The notes below the pieces were generated by a model that searched no databases, was not told the DNA's origin, and saw only the letters and a list, made by a program, of their open reading frames with translations. This document shows, piece by piece, positions 1 through 10,629 of a DNA stretch of 64,000 bases. Where the stretch lies: assembly GCA_000151295.1 (NCBI GenBank), contig GG745356.1, positions 650,108 through 714,107 of the forward strand, read 5' to 3'. A program made the translations under genes and the position numbers. Source of the DNA: Allomyces macrogynus ATCC 38327 (Eukaryota; Blastocladiomycota; Blastocladiomycetes; Blastocladiales; Blastocladiaceae). Within the stretch, counting starts at the first letter, position 1. Every line of letters begins with the position of its first letter.

Positions 1-946
1 CATCGCCAAGCAAGTGCGGTTTGTTGCGTCGAGGCCAGGTCGAGGACTTGCGCGCGGTACTCGAGAAACTGGTCGTAGGCGCGCGGAATCTTCGACGGGC
101 GGGGTCGTCGTCGTCGTCGAGACGCTCGGTTTGGCCAAGGTGCGCGGCCATGGGTTGAGAATAATCGCCAAGTGGCCGCGTGCCGACCAGGCGACCGTCG
201 CGAGCCGCGGGAACGGGATGCACTGGTCGTAGTTGCGGTGGTCAACGTAGTGGTCTTCTCCTTCTTCGACCGCCGCTGCGGCATTCGCTGGTCCCTGCGC
301 TGGTGCCGGTGCCGTGGTCGCCGCACTAGGATCCAGCCCACGCGGAATACCACCGTCGTGGTGGTGGTGCGTGGTGTCGATCCGGACCCCGGCAAGCGAT
401 ACTGATTCGGCGCTCTCGGCGTCCTCGTCCTCCTCACCCAACCCGCCACCGTCGGGACTACTCCTTCCACTCCCCTCCGTCAACGCGACCCCGATCCCCG
501 ACACAGGCCGCGCGGCCACCGCCTGCCCGAGGACCAACCTCAAACACGGCTCAATACAGACACGATGCCTTGCGACATTCCGTTCGGCCAACTGCTTCAA
601 CTGGGCCAACAACATGGCGCGCGTCGTCGGCGCCAACACGGCCGTACTTGACCCAACTACATCAATCACGGGCGCGGCCAAGTGCGGGTAATTCGGCGGG
701 AAACTCATCGTGACGCGCACCGCGACCAACGCGCGCCCTGGACCCCACGGACCGTGCAGGACGGCCGTGACACACGCGGGCGCATCGAGTTGCACGGATT
801 CAAACGTGACGTTCGTGTACCGCGACGTCACCCACGCGACTTCTTGTTTCAAATTCGTCAGACCAACCGCCGGTCGCGGGATCGCCGCCGCCGGGGTCGC
901 GGCGGCGGCGGGTGCGGGCATGACCGGTTCGGCCACGACCGCCGCA

Positions 947-991
<45 letters not shown>

Positions 992-3205
992 GCAGCATCG
1001 TCCTCGGCCGATTTCCGCGCACTCGCGACCAATGCGCGGTAGGTCGCCGACTTGGCGCGGAACTCGCGCGCCCTTGCCAGATCCGCATTCGGCGGCCACG
1101 TTGTGCCCACATTACCACGGAACGACGTCGTCGGCGGCGCCGCCCACCCACTGGTCGGCACGAGCGCGAGCGACCGCGCGGGGTGGTCCAAGTCCGGCAC
1201 TCCCACACTTGCGAGCGGAACCACATGCGTCTCCCTCCCGTTCCCCGTCCAGATTACCAATTGCACTTCAGGCTCCAGTGGGGCACTGTGGTGGTGCAAC
1301 CTCGGCGCGTGGTACGGGCATTCGCGCCAGACGACGTCCGACGCGCCCAGAACGGCCAACGTCCATGGTTTCCGACCGGGATCGGCGGTGGACCAGACCC
1401 GGACCGGATCGCCAGCGGACCGGGACGAGACGGCAGCGACGGCCATTCCGCGCGGCGAGTACACGGCTTTCCCGACGGGATAGCCCGCGTCCCAAGTGAC
1501 CACGGCACTCAGTGGCGCGACCGTGTCCCAACTCCGTACGCGCCCATCCGCGGCGCCCGTGACCAGCTGCGCGTCCCGCGTCGGATGCCACGCGACGCTC
1601 TCCACCCTCCCTCCATGCGCGAGCGAATGCACCGGGTCACACCCACGCCGGACATCCCACACGTGCGCAGCCTGTGCGCCGGCCGTCGCGAACCGCCACG
1701 AATTCACGTTATTCCACGCGACCGCGAAGACCGGGTCGCCCCACGTCGAGAACGTGTTCACCGGCGCCCCGCGGCGACGCAAGTCCCAGAGCCGCACGGT
1801 TCCGTCGAGCGAGGCGGTCGCAAGCATGTCGGCGTGCGCCGGGGACCACGCGAGTGAGGTCACCGCGCGGGTGTGGGACGAGAGAACGGTTTCGATGGAC
1901 GGTGGGGACGTGGTCGTGGGGGTTGGCGCTGGGGACGTGTACGCGGCGAACGGTACGATCGGATCAGATGGCGCGGCGGTGCGGCGGAGCGTGGGGGGTG
2001 GAGAGCCGGGTGGGGTGGCGAGGGGGGTCGAGGTCGCGGAACCAGGGTGGGTGAGGTTCCAGACGATGACGTGCGTGCGGTCCTGTTTTGTACATCAATC
2101 GATGATCAGAGAGAAGTCTGTGATATCGGACATGCAGAGAAGAACGAGTACGTACCGTCGACGCGACCCACTGCTGCCTTGCCAAATGCGGATTCCACGC
2201 GACTTTCACGGCAGGTTGCATCTGCGGCTGCGTGTTCCCGATCAATGGAGGGATCGCGCGCGTCACGAGCCTTGGGTCGCCGTACGGGTCGTAGAGGTCG
2301 AGGATGGCCAGACCTGTGCGCGTCGGCACGGCAATGTCGCGCGCCGATGGGCTCAGTGCGACGGAGCCGAGCGGGCCAGAGAGGGCCTCGTAAATGGGGA
2401 CGGTCGTGGCGGGACAGGTTGGCGGGCGGTGGAGCGCGTCCTCGTCGTCGGAATCGTCGGAATCGGCGTCGGAGCGGTCGGAGTGGTCGTGGTCATTGGA
2501 AGGGATGAGCGATGCCGAGCCAAGGGTACCGTTGCGGGTCCCGACGCCATGACTGCAGCGGCGGTCCTTGTCGGGCACGCAGTCGACAGCGCCATTGGGT
2601 ACGGGCGCATCACACGGCAATGTACTTGGTGCGGGCTCGGCCGCATCGTGCTCCCCATCGCCACTTGGCGGCGTCGACGGTTGTCGTTCCAACCCAAGCA
2701 CCACCTCCGTATCCCGCGGCACCGTCACATCATGCACCGGATCCACCGCGAGCGGCATCGATCCGCACAGCGCCGCAGGCGCGCGAACAGCCGGGATCAC
2801 GGCATCGCCATCAGCGGCAGTGCTCTGAACATCAGCGGGCGTCGAATGCGGCACGGGCGGGACCGGCGGCAGCACCGAGTTGCGGCGCACGGCGAGCACG
2901 GTAGGCGGCGCCGAGAGCGGGTCGGCAGCGTCGGTTCCCGGCGGCGGACTGGGCGATCGTAGCCGTGGAGTCGCAGCGGAGCGAGAAACGACGACGACCA
3001 TGGGCGTGAGCGGCGAGAGCGCGGGGGCGCCGCGTGCAGCCGGAGCGGTCGCTTCTTGGTCGCGCGGCAGGTTGCGGGTGGAGATGGTGGGTCGCGGCGG
3101 CGGCATCGTGGTTGCCGGCGATTGATTGGGGTCAACACCGTGGCCGGCTGGCGCAAGTGGAACGCGAGTTGGGCCCGAGCGGGCGGATGGATGACTTGGC
3201 CGCAC
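1..3205 (-). CDS. WDR59/Mtc5-like GATOR2 (SEACAT) subunit, 3' end cut off by the window
   Basis: WD40-RWD scaffold of the GATOR2/SEACAT complex, which relieves GATOR1 inhibition of TORC1 at the vacuole or lysosome. Exon 1 is 3205-2156; a 73-bp intron (2155-2083, GTACGT...CAG) leads to exon 2, open from 2082 to the window edge. Visible: a disordered N-terminus of about 250 residues, WD motifs (AWNPHLARQQWVAS, VTSLAWSPAHADMLATASLDG, VESVAWHPTRDAQLVTGAAD), a polyalanine run encoded by a GCC repeat near 948-987, then an RWD domain (LKQEVAWVTSRYTNVTFE ... VTMSFPPNYPHLAAPVIDVV) and the CIPFPR motif typical of WDR59 after the RWD. The C-terminal zinc-binding part lies outside the window. The start is uncertain: ATG 3205 or the in-frame ATG at 3106. 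The family call is firm; the exact N-terminus is not. Confidence 0.88.
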
Positions 3206-3505
3206 GGGACGTCATCCTGGATTCGCGACAACAGCGAATATCGGATTCGCCTGCATCCTGAATAGGAGCGAAACGAAGCGCCACGACGCGGTCGCGTGAC
3301 GCGATCACCACGGTTGCGCACTGCCAAAGTGGCCAACCGCTGCGCGTCGCCCTCCTCCATTGCGTCGGTACGTGCAGCTCGCCCCGTTCTCCTCGACGAC
3401 AACGCCGACCGCGTGCACTCCCCGCCGCTGCACTGACACGCCGCACACTGCCCGCACCACCCGCACCACCGCCACCACCACCACTACCCTTCCCGCTCCC
3501 CGCTC
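3206..3505. promoter_or_regulatory. divergent intergenic promoter region, WDR59-like / PDAP1-like
   Basis: Three hundred bases separate the two divergent start codons, so both promoters must lie here or in the 5' UTRs. From 3440 the plus strand becomes C/A-rich (CACCACCACCACCAC-like), a usual fungal 5' UTR composition. No TATA box is evident. Confidence 0.5.
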
Positions 3506-4160
3506 ATGGCCTCGCCCGCTCCGCCCACCTCGTCCGCCGCCGGTCACGGCGCCCCCGCCGGCCGCAAGGGCGCCAAGCTCAACAAGATCAAGCGCGACCA
3601 TGGTAGATTTCGCGTGGATTGCCGGTCTTTCTTCCCCTCGCAAGTGCTCACTGTCCCTCTCTCTCAACCACAGGCCACCGCGGCATGATCCCCGTCGACT
3701 CTTCCGACGGCCTCGTCTACGACGACTGGGCACCCGCCGTTGCCAACCCGGAATCCGCTTCGACCTCCGGCTCGGCACGTACCGGCAAGGGACGCGGTGC
3801 CGCCGCCGCTCCACCCGCTCAAAACGAGAACAACGCGTCATCCGACAGCGACGTGGACGTATGTCCCTCTCTTCTCCACCCCCATTCCCCTCTCCACTCA
3901 CCCAAACCATGACCTAGTCCCCGCTCAGCCCCGACGACGCCAACCCGAACCGCACTGGGACCCCGTCGTCGCTGACCAAGCGCGAGCGCGCCGCGCAGGG
4001 CAAAGCCGCGCTGCAGGTCCAGGCCGATGCGGCTCGGCTCGCGATCATTCGTAAAGAGCGCGAAGAGGCCGCGCTGAAGCGGCAGCAGGAGCAGGAGGCC
4101 AAGCGCGCGAATGCGGCGGTGCCGCGCGTCGTGGCCAAGCCCAAGGGCAAGCGCGTCTGA
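3506..4160 (+). CDS. PDAP1/HASPP28-family phosphoprotein (casein kinase substrate PP28 domain)
   Basis: Small basic/acidic phosphoprotein, 174 residues, of the PDGFA-associated protein 1 family; the molecular function of the family is poorly defined. Exons are 3506-3602, 3674-3858 and 3918-4160, with introns of 71 and 59 bp. The N-terminus is rich in Gly, Lys and Arg (GRKGAKLNKIKRDHGHRG), the middle has a casein-kinase-like acidic patch (SSDSDVD), and the C-terminal helix RLAIIRKEREEAALKRQQEQ matches the PP28 signature of animal PDAP1, preceded by the conserved NPNR. The last intron could also end at a CAG ten bases downstream, which would drop a few residues. Transcribed away from the WDR59-like gene. 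Confidence 0.85.
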
Positions 4161-4861
4161 GCGCTGCGACTGGCGCGTGCGTGTGGTGACGGGTAGGTTG
4201 CCACTCGTGCTGAGTTGCGTCCGCCGATACGCGTTTGTGGAAGCACGTGCCAGAGTGCGAGAATAGAGAGGGGACTGCATGCTCTTTGGACGACTAGTCG
4301 TTCCTCGTTGCGTTTGATTCGTGTAAATACAAGGCCCCATCACATTGGTATTCCTACCGCGAAAACAAAGTCTACCAGTCGGACAAGTCGTGGATGCCGG
4401 GGCACGCCGCGTTCGCAGCAACTGAAATCTGAACAGCCAAAAACCACAACGACCGGATCGAACGAGCTCAGGTTGAGGCTCAACAAAGAAACAGCAACGA
4501 CGTCGACGCGGCAACCATGGATCGCAGACCACACCGTTCACTCAACCGTCTGGACGCAATCAACGCAATGGAACGGAAATGCACGCTATTCAATGGACAG
4601 ATGTGGTCGACTTGGCAGCACCACGTCAGAGCACCCGTTTACGGTGGACACCCACAAACGCTGATTTCAGACCAATGGATGACGGGACGATCTGACGCGG
4701 CTCGGTGAGGGGACAGCGGCGGCTGAGCAAACGACGGGCCACGATTGCAGTTGTGCACAGCCCGTCCGTTCACGCGTCCAAGCCAAACAGGACCACGCCT
4801 GCACTCACGCACCACGTTGTCTCACCGCCGACCTCGTCAAACGAGCGTCATTTGGCGAGGA

Positions 4862-4881
4862 CCACGTTCTTTCGGACGTGG
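4862..4881. promoter_or_regulatory. possible operator: inverted CCACGT...ACGTGG
   Basis: Perfect 6-bp inverted repeat (CCACGT, 8-bp spacer, ACGTGG) 55 bp before the TATA box of AAA ATPase gene 1. The half-sites resemble E-box-like bHLH or bZIP sites. A regulatory role is inference from position only. Confidence 0.3.
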
Positions 4882-4935
4882 CCACAACGTAAAGACTCGA
4901 TTCAATATTGATTTGGAACCGGCCGGCACGAGGGG

Positions 4936-4943
4936 TATAAATA
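4936..4943 (+). promoter_or_regulatory. TATA box of AAA ATPase gene 1
   Basis: TATAAATA, 70 bp upstream of the ATG at 5013, in a GC-rich setting (GGGGTATAAATAGCGC). The spacing is right for a short 5' UTR. TATA boxes are not obvious before the housekeeping genes of this window. Confidence 0.7.
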
Positions 4944-5012
4944 GCGCGCCCGACGCGTCCCAGAAGGCTCATCACCCAACAAGGCCAACCAGAGCAACAA
5001 AACCCCGATAGC

Positions 5013-7567
5013 ATGGTCCAGATCCTTGCCAACGAGAGCGCGGCGGCGACGGCAACGACCACGGCCACGGCCACCACCACCAAGACCGTGCGGGAGGCCC
5101 CGTCCACCATAGTCATCAAGGCTGCCGGCCAGAGCGTCCCGACCGCTGCCCCCACGCAAGCCGAGAATGTCACGACTGCTGTCCCCGCGGCAGTCGAGGC
5201 CGCCAAGCCAGACACCACAACGACGAGTACCAAGCCTGACGCAGAAAAAGTCGACGAGGAAAAGGGCGACGCGTCGTTCGAGAGCGAGAGCGAGGTCGAA
5301 GATGACGACTACCCCCAAAAGGCCATCCGCGACCCGGAAGGCCGTCCACGCCTCGACCTCAACTACTACCTCGAGGCCGGGCCCAGCGAGCGGCAGTACC
5401 AGGCCGAGGATATGGGCAAGGGCGATCCGCGGGTCGAGCAGACGACGTCGGACGACACTCCCAGCGGCGCGGAGGACAAGAAGCCGGCAACCAACGACAA
5501 TACATTGTCGCCGCCGGCACCCATCTACCGCGTGCTTGAGGAGAAGTGGAACATGAACAGCTACCAGTGGCAGGCCGTACAGCCAGCCAAGACCTGCACG
5601 CAGTCCAAGAGCGTGTACGCGTTCTGCGTGCATCGTCGCCAGGTGCAAGATAGTGCCAATGGCACGCACAAGGTCATGATTCGTATCATGTCGCCCGCGT
5701 TGGCCAAAGTCTTGCAAAAGCTCGTTGATCCGCATGACCGTATGTACGACTCGGTGCCGTTCTTGCCGGTCAATCATATTTACGCGTCGCGGGTGAAGCT
5801 CGAGGCGTGGCTCATGCAATATGAGAGCCACGACGCGCAGGCGACGACCGACCTGTTCAACAAACTCTCGGTCGAGGACCTGGCCAAGGCCGCAGAAACA
5901 ATCCGTCACCTGCTCAAGGTCATGCACGACGAGTTTGCCGAGACGATGCGCAAGTACCATGAGCTGGTCGCCGACGGTCTCATCACCTACGATCTGTTGT
6001 GGCTCATGTTCAATGTGGGCGACGAAGTCGTTTTCCAGCACGAAGTGATTGATCAGGCCCAGGCCATGAAAGTGACCGAGGTCCGGTACGTGCAGACCGA
6101 CGACGAGGACCCGGCCTACCTGTCAGTCCGCGGCACCACGCTCGAGTGGTCGGGCAAGCACTTTTTCACGAACGAAGTGCGTCGCGGGATCACCATTTTC
6201 CCCGGCGCGCGCCCGATCCACGAGCTTTCCTTGCAGCTCCTGTCGCGCGTGGACGAACCGACCAAGACGACCATGGCCGCACGTGGGCGCCGGTACGCGC
6301 AATTCACTGATGTGCACTACAAGTCCTACCGCGGTTCCTTGATCCGGCGCGCCGGGTGCCGGATCATCCAGGTGCCGTGCCGCGGCCGCGTCGTGATTGA
6401 CCGCAACGGCATGGTCCAGGAAAACCCGGGGTACCCGGTGAACTCGCCCAACACCTACACGCAGGAGCAGAACGGGCTCGACAACTGGGCAGCGCCCGAC
6501 TTGGATGCCGACCATTTCACGGACGTCGATTACATGCGCATGCCGCCGACCGTCTACGGGTTCACGCTTGCCAAGAAGGCGTGGGGCGAGCTGCTCGTCG
6601 ACAATGTGTCCGACATTGATTTCGACACGAACGTCTGGGACAAGCTCGTACTCGCGCCGCGCACGAAGCGGTTGATCAAGGGGCTCGTCGAGTCGCATGT
6701 CGCGGGCGGGCTCGTGGCCGACATTATCGAGGGCAAGGGCCAAGGGCTTATCTTTTTGCTGCACGGGTCGCCCGGGCAGGGTAAGACGCTCACGGCCGAG
6801 GCGATTGCAGAGCAGCTGCAGCGCCCGCTCTACTCGGTCGGTGTCGGCGAGCTCGGCCAGGAGCCGAACGAGCTCGAGACCAACTTGCAGTCGGCGCTCA
6901 ACTTGGCCGAAGGGTGGAACGCGATTCTGTTGCTCGACGAGGCCGACGTGTTCTTGGAGCAGCGGTCGAACCACGAGATGCATCGCAACGCATGTGGTAC
7001 GTTTCCACTGACCTTTATCCGCCTTCAGTTCCGGTTTCTGGATCGTAGCTGACCTCCTCCACGCTGCTTTCCCCGACCACAGTCGCCATTTTCCTGCGCA
7101 CGCTCGAATTCTACTCGGGCATCCTGTTCCTGACGACCAACCGCGTCGCCTCGTTCGACGCCGCCTTCCACTCGCGCATCTCGCTCGCGCTCCGCTACCC
7201 GGACCTGAACGAGACCTCGCGGCACGCCATTTGGACGCAAGTCCTCGACCGCATCCACCACGGCGACCACGCGGCCTGGGCCGACCGGATCCCGCTCACG
7301 CACCTCGTCAAGCTGCCGCTCAACGGCCGTCGGATCAAGGGCGTCTTGCGCACAGCGCAGGCCATGGCCGCACACGAACAGGTGCCGCTCGCGCTCGAGC
7401 ATATCGAGACGGTGCTGGAATTGGTGCGCGATTTCGCCGAGGATTTGGAGAATTCGGAGGAGACGCCGAATGGGGTTGTCGCGCGCACGGCCGACACGGG
7501 GTTGGTGCCGCAGATGCTGGTGCCCAAGGCCGAGGGCGGGTTGACGTTGGCGGACGCGCAGGAGTAA
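5013..7567 (+). CDS. AAA+ ATPase with N-terminal DUF7025-like domain (paralogue 1)
   Basis: AAA-family ATPase of a type expanded in fungi; substrate unknown. Two exons, 5013-6996 and 7083-7567, 822 residues. Residues 1-170 are low-complexity (Thr/Ala, then acidic); about 170-470 hold the DUF7025-like region (YDLLWLMFNVGDEVVF, then RGRRYAQFTDVHYKSYRG). The ATPase core has Walker A GSPGQGKT (585-592), Walker B ILLLDEADVF (Asp-Glu at about 642-643), sensor-1 TTNR and a likely arginine finger in FHSRISLALRY. All catalytic residues look intact. The single 86-bp intron falls, in phase 1, directly after the NAC motif, the same site as in paralogue 2. No membrane segment is seen, unlike paralogue 2. 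The start is the first ATG after the TATA box. Confidence 0.88.
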
Positions 7568-8560
7568 GGAAAGAAAGGTGCGCTTGCAGCTTGTATCATA
7601 TCGCAACATGGATGTATCTTCCGGGGATGACGATGTCTTTGAATTCTGAAGCGAAGAAGCACGGCTGCCGCTTTCGCTTGGTTTCCGGACTCGTGAAATA
7701 GCGACTGGCTGGTCACTGGTGGACCCTGGTTGACGAGCGACAGAGGGCGGCTCCGGCAACAATACTGCGCACCAGAGGACTCAAGAGATGAGTGTCGTCA
7801 CGAAGCGAAGACAAAAGTCGTCGGGTGGCGAGTGGTAAGAAGGGGTTGTCGGTGATTGGAATAGATTTGCGGGCAGGAGAATGTACGACAGCACCAACCA
7901 GATTATTCGAGCGCGCGTGTGTGGGTTGACTGGACCCGATGTGAATCTTGAGCAGAGTGAGGCGCCCATCTGCGCTGGCTGGAGCGGAGAAGTAAAGGTG
8001 ATTACTGGCGTGCTGAGACGCACATCCCAAGGGACGATTTAATCGTTCCATGAGCAAATCTGACTTCAATGTGCCGGGGCTGCGAGCTGTCGTGCACGAG
8101 AGAGGCGTTGTTGAGCTCTGACGTGGTTGACTGTGGCGTTAAGCCACCCTCCTGTGCAACCTCAAGTCGACCCCAGGTTGGGAAAATGGGCCCGAAACGA
8201 CAATACACGACATTCTCACAAGGGTCAAGAAAATGATTCTTTCGTGCGTCAAGAAATGCGAGCGAGTCAAGACGACTGCAGAGTCGTTGTGAGGAAGGGT
8301 GCGGTCGAGCGTTGTTGCCAGAAAATCGGCTGACCACTGCGAAAGTTGACTTTCTTGACTTGGTGCTTCCATCGCAACTCCCGAGCCCACTCCTCTGATA
8401 ACCGACAGCGACGTCTCCATGCACGTTTCCAGAGGTCATCAAACGCTGCAAAATGGTGCTGCGAGGGCCAGAGCGCGACGCATTGGTAGAACTGATTCTC
8501 AGTCGGGTTCAAACGAAGGCTGAGGAGTGAAAACCGACGCTCACAGTTGGTTGTCTGCTC
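7568..8560. other. intergenic, no gene supported
   Basis: About 1 kb of AT-richer sequence with only short, uncharacteristic open frames on both strands. Nothing recognisable apart from the run-in to the decayed gene that follows. Confidence 0.5.
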
Positions 8561-9694
8561 ATGTTGCGTGAAACGCTTGCCATATCACCTAGCGATCCAA
8601 CATCGCCTGCCCGCATGCATCGTACCAGTCCTATCTCGCCGCTCAATCTCGTGGTCATTGACTCGCTTTTCCAAAACTTGCACGCGCTGGCAGACCTTCT
8701 CCATTCGGACGTTTGGACCCCTGCCCTGATTGACCCAGTCCACCATTGAGGAGCTCAATTGGCTTTGTGTTGTGGTGAGCCATCTCTCCATTGTGCTACC
8801 AATGCCACCTGTGTCACAATTTTGGACGACTTCGCTCAACTACATGTCCCGCGTTCATTTGCACAATCATGATGCCATTGTGTCGACACTGTGCTGCCTC
8901 GAGTCAATCAGCCTTGGCAATGTTGCGGAACTGTGGACGGGTTGCTCTGGGACGACGCGCAACAAATCCAGTGGCCCAATGAAATGTGGTGGGCATTTAT
9001 TCGCTGTCATGTCGAGCGGCGAGGACACTGGTACCGCTTCTTGGCACTTGCATGCGCTGTGAACAGCGATGGGCCGGGCGCATGCCGGCTCATGACCGAT
9101 TATGCTGTTCCATTGGCGACAGCACAGGAATGGCGGTTGGCGTTGAGCCACGCGCTTTGTATTGGAAACTCCGACTTGATCAAGTACATTTTTGACCGGC
9201 GCGAGCCATCATTCTTTGCTACTGTCGACGATGACTTTGGTGCTGCTGTGCAACTGGTCGAACGCATCGAGTCAGTGTAAGGCATGGCCTGGTTCCTCGA
9301 CCATCACTCGGACCTTGGCACATGGATTGAGTATCCCGAAAACGAGGCTCTTGTCTTCATGTTCAAGCGTATCGCTAAGTTGGTCGCCAGCGAAGACGAC
9401 GCTATGCGATTGGGCGCCCCCATCTTGGACCTGGTGCGCGACGGCGCGCGCCTATCACCGTGCTGAAGCAGGATCAAATACAACCTGATTTGCGATCTGC
9501 CCAGTTCCCGTCTCACCGAGCACATGGTCGCGCGGAGTACTTTGGCGGGGGTGGATCAGCCGCGGCACGAGAATTACATGTTGCGTTGGTTTCGCAGCCA
9601 CGCCATGACGCGCATCGTGCCGGTGCTGTTGCGCAACGCGTGCGTGGCGGACATGAACGCAACAGCCATCTCGCGCGGGATTCCGCTTGCGTAA
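8561..9694 (+). pseudogene. decayed gene of unrecognised (possibly ankyrin-like helical) family
   Basis: Protein-like sequence runs mostly in one plus-strand frame (codons starting at positions with remainder 2 on division by 3) but is broken by stop codons at 8747-8749 (TGA), about 8870 (TGA), 9278-9280 (TAA) and 9464-9466 (TGA), ending at TAA 9692-9694. Between about 8740 and 8930 the more protein-like frame is the next one, implying compensating frameshifts. Readable pieces include NLVVIDSLFQNLHALADLLH, WPNEMWWAFIRCHVERRGHW, EWRLALSHALCIGNSDLIKY and HENYMLRWFRSHAMTRIVPV. The short helical pieces recall ankyrin-type repeats, but I do not recognise the family. No plausible GT-AG pairs remove the stops. 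It sits between two accessory genes. Confidence 0.55.
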
Positions 9695-10629
9695 GGTGGA
9701 TCTTGGCTGGATGATGGACGAGCCCCTGTTCCAGTGCGAGTGAGAGTCATTTGTCACTCTTTCATTCGCATCTTGTTCAGCAATGCGTCATCCGCGGAAT
9801 TTTACCAGAATTGTGTGCGGCGCCAGTTCTGCTCAACATGAAAAGTGCACTTTGGGGATGCGGTATTCGTCGCGTAGAAACGCGAGCAACATGAGCGACC
9901 GTCGCTTTCGCTAGGTCGTCAGCACCATTTTGTGTGTTGTAGTGCAATCAGCCAGAAGCCTGAGCAGCGGGTGTCCGGTCTTTTTTTGTCGGCTACCAAT
10001 TTCTAGCCATGCCAGTAACAATGGAATCTTCCCGCTCGGATCGCGCTGATCCTCCTCGCTCTGGTTGCCAAGCTGGGCTTAGAACCAAGATTTGCAGTTT
10101 CACTTGCAAATTTCCTGTAAATATGTATTGCCCAATGCGGGCCGAGAGAACTGGTCTTTATCTGGCCTCCCCCAGACTCCTCACTGTTCTGCCCTCGCGC
10201 CTTCCCTGACACTCCCTGCTGGAACTCCCTGGGTCTCCCTAGCCCATCTAGCGCCATTCGGTCAAATTATGTGGCCGGCCGGATTTGGCTGGCTTTGAGG
10301 CGGGGCTACCTGGGGACATTGACTTTCCTTTCTCGTCTCTTGCTTCCCTCATGCTCTTTCTCTCCAGTTTTTTCGCGCTCCCGATCCTCCAAAAGCCGCA
10401 TTAGACCACGGAAGGCAACCCACGACAGCCCTTACGATCACCTCTCACTCCCTCCTCTGCACCCACCTCCCGTGTGTCGCCTCAGCATCCAGAAGGTGCG
10501 TTCTCCAACGGCCTGCCCTTGCCTCTTCGCTTCGTCTATTTTCTCGGATCGCCGAAAGTGCTGATTCTTGCAGTGGAAAGAGACTGGCCAATCGAGGACG
10601 TCTGAATTTGGGAAACTACAGCTCGAGAG
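9695..10629. other. intergenic / promoter and 5' UTR of the reductase-like gene
   Basis: No gene supported. From about 10320 to 10500 the plus strand is strongly pyrimidine-rich, as in fungal promoters and 5' UTRs; a 5' UTR intron is possible but not demonstrable. Confidence 0.5.

Larger units (their letters stand above)
4161..5012. other. intergenic region upstream of AAA ATPase gene 1
   Basis: No coding region supported. AT-richer than the flanking genes. It ends in a compact promoter with a TATA box at 4936-4943 and an inverted hexamer pair further upstream, listed separately. Confidence 0.6.

Noticed and set aside
682..1857. Long plus-strand open frame opposite the WDR59-like gene
   Set aside because: Arg/Gly-rich composition typical of an antisense shadow of a GC-rich gene; the minus strand gives clear WD40 and RWD motifs.
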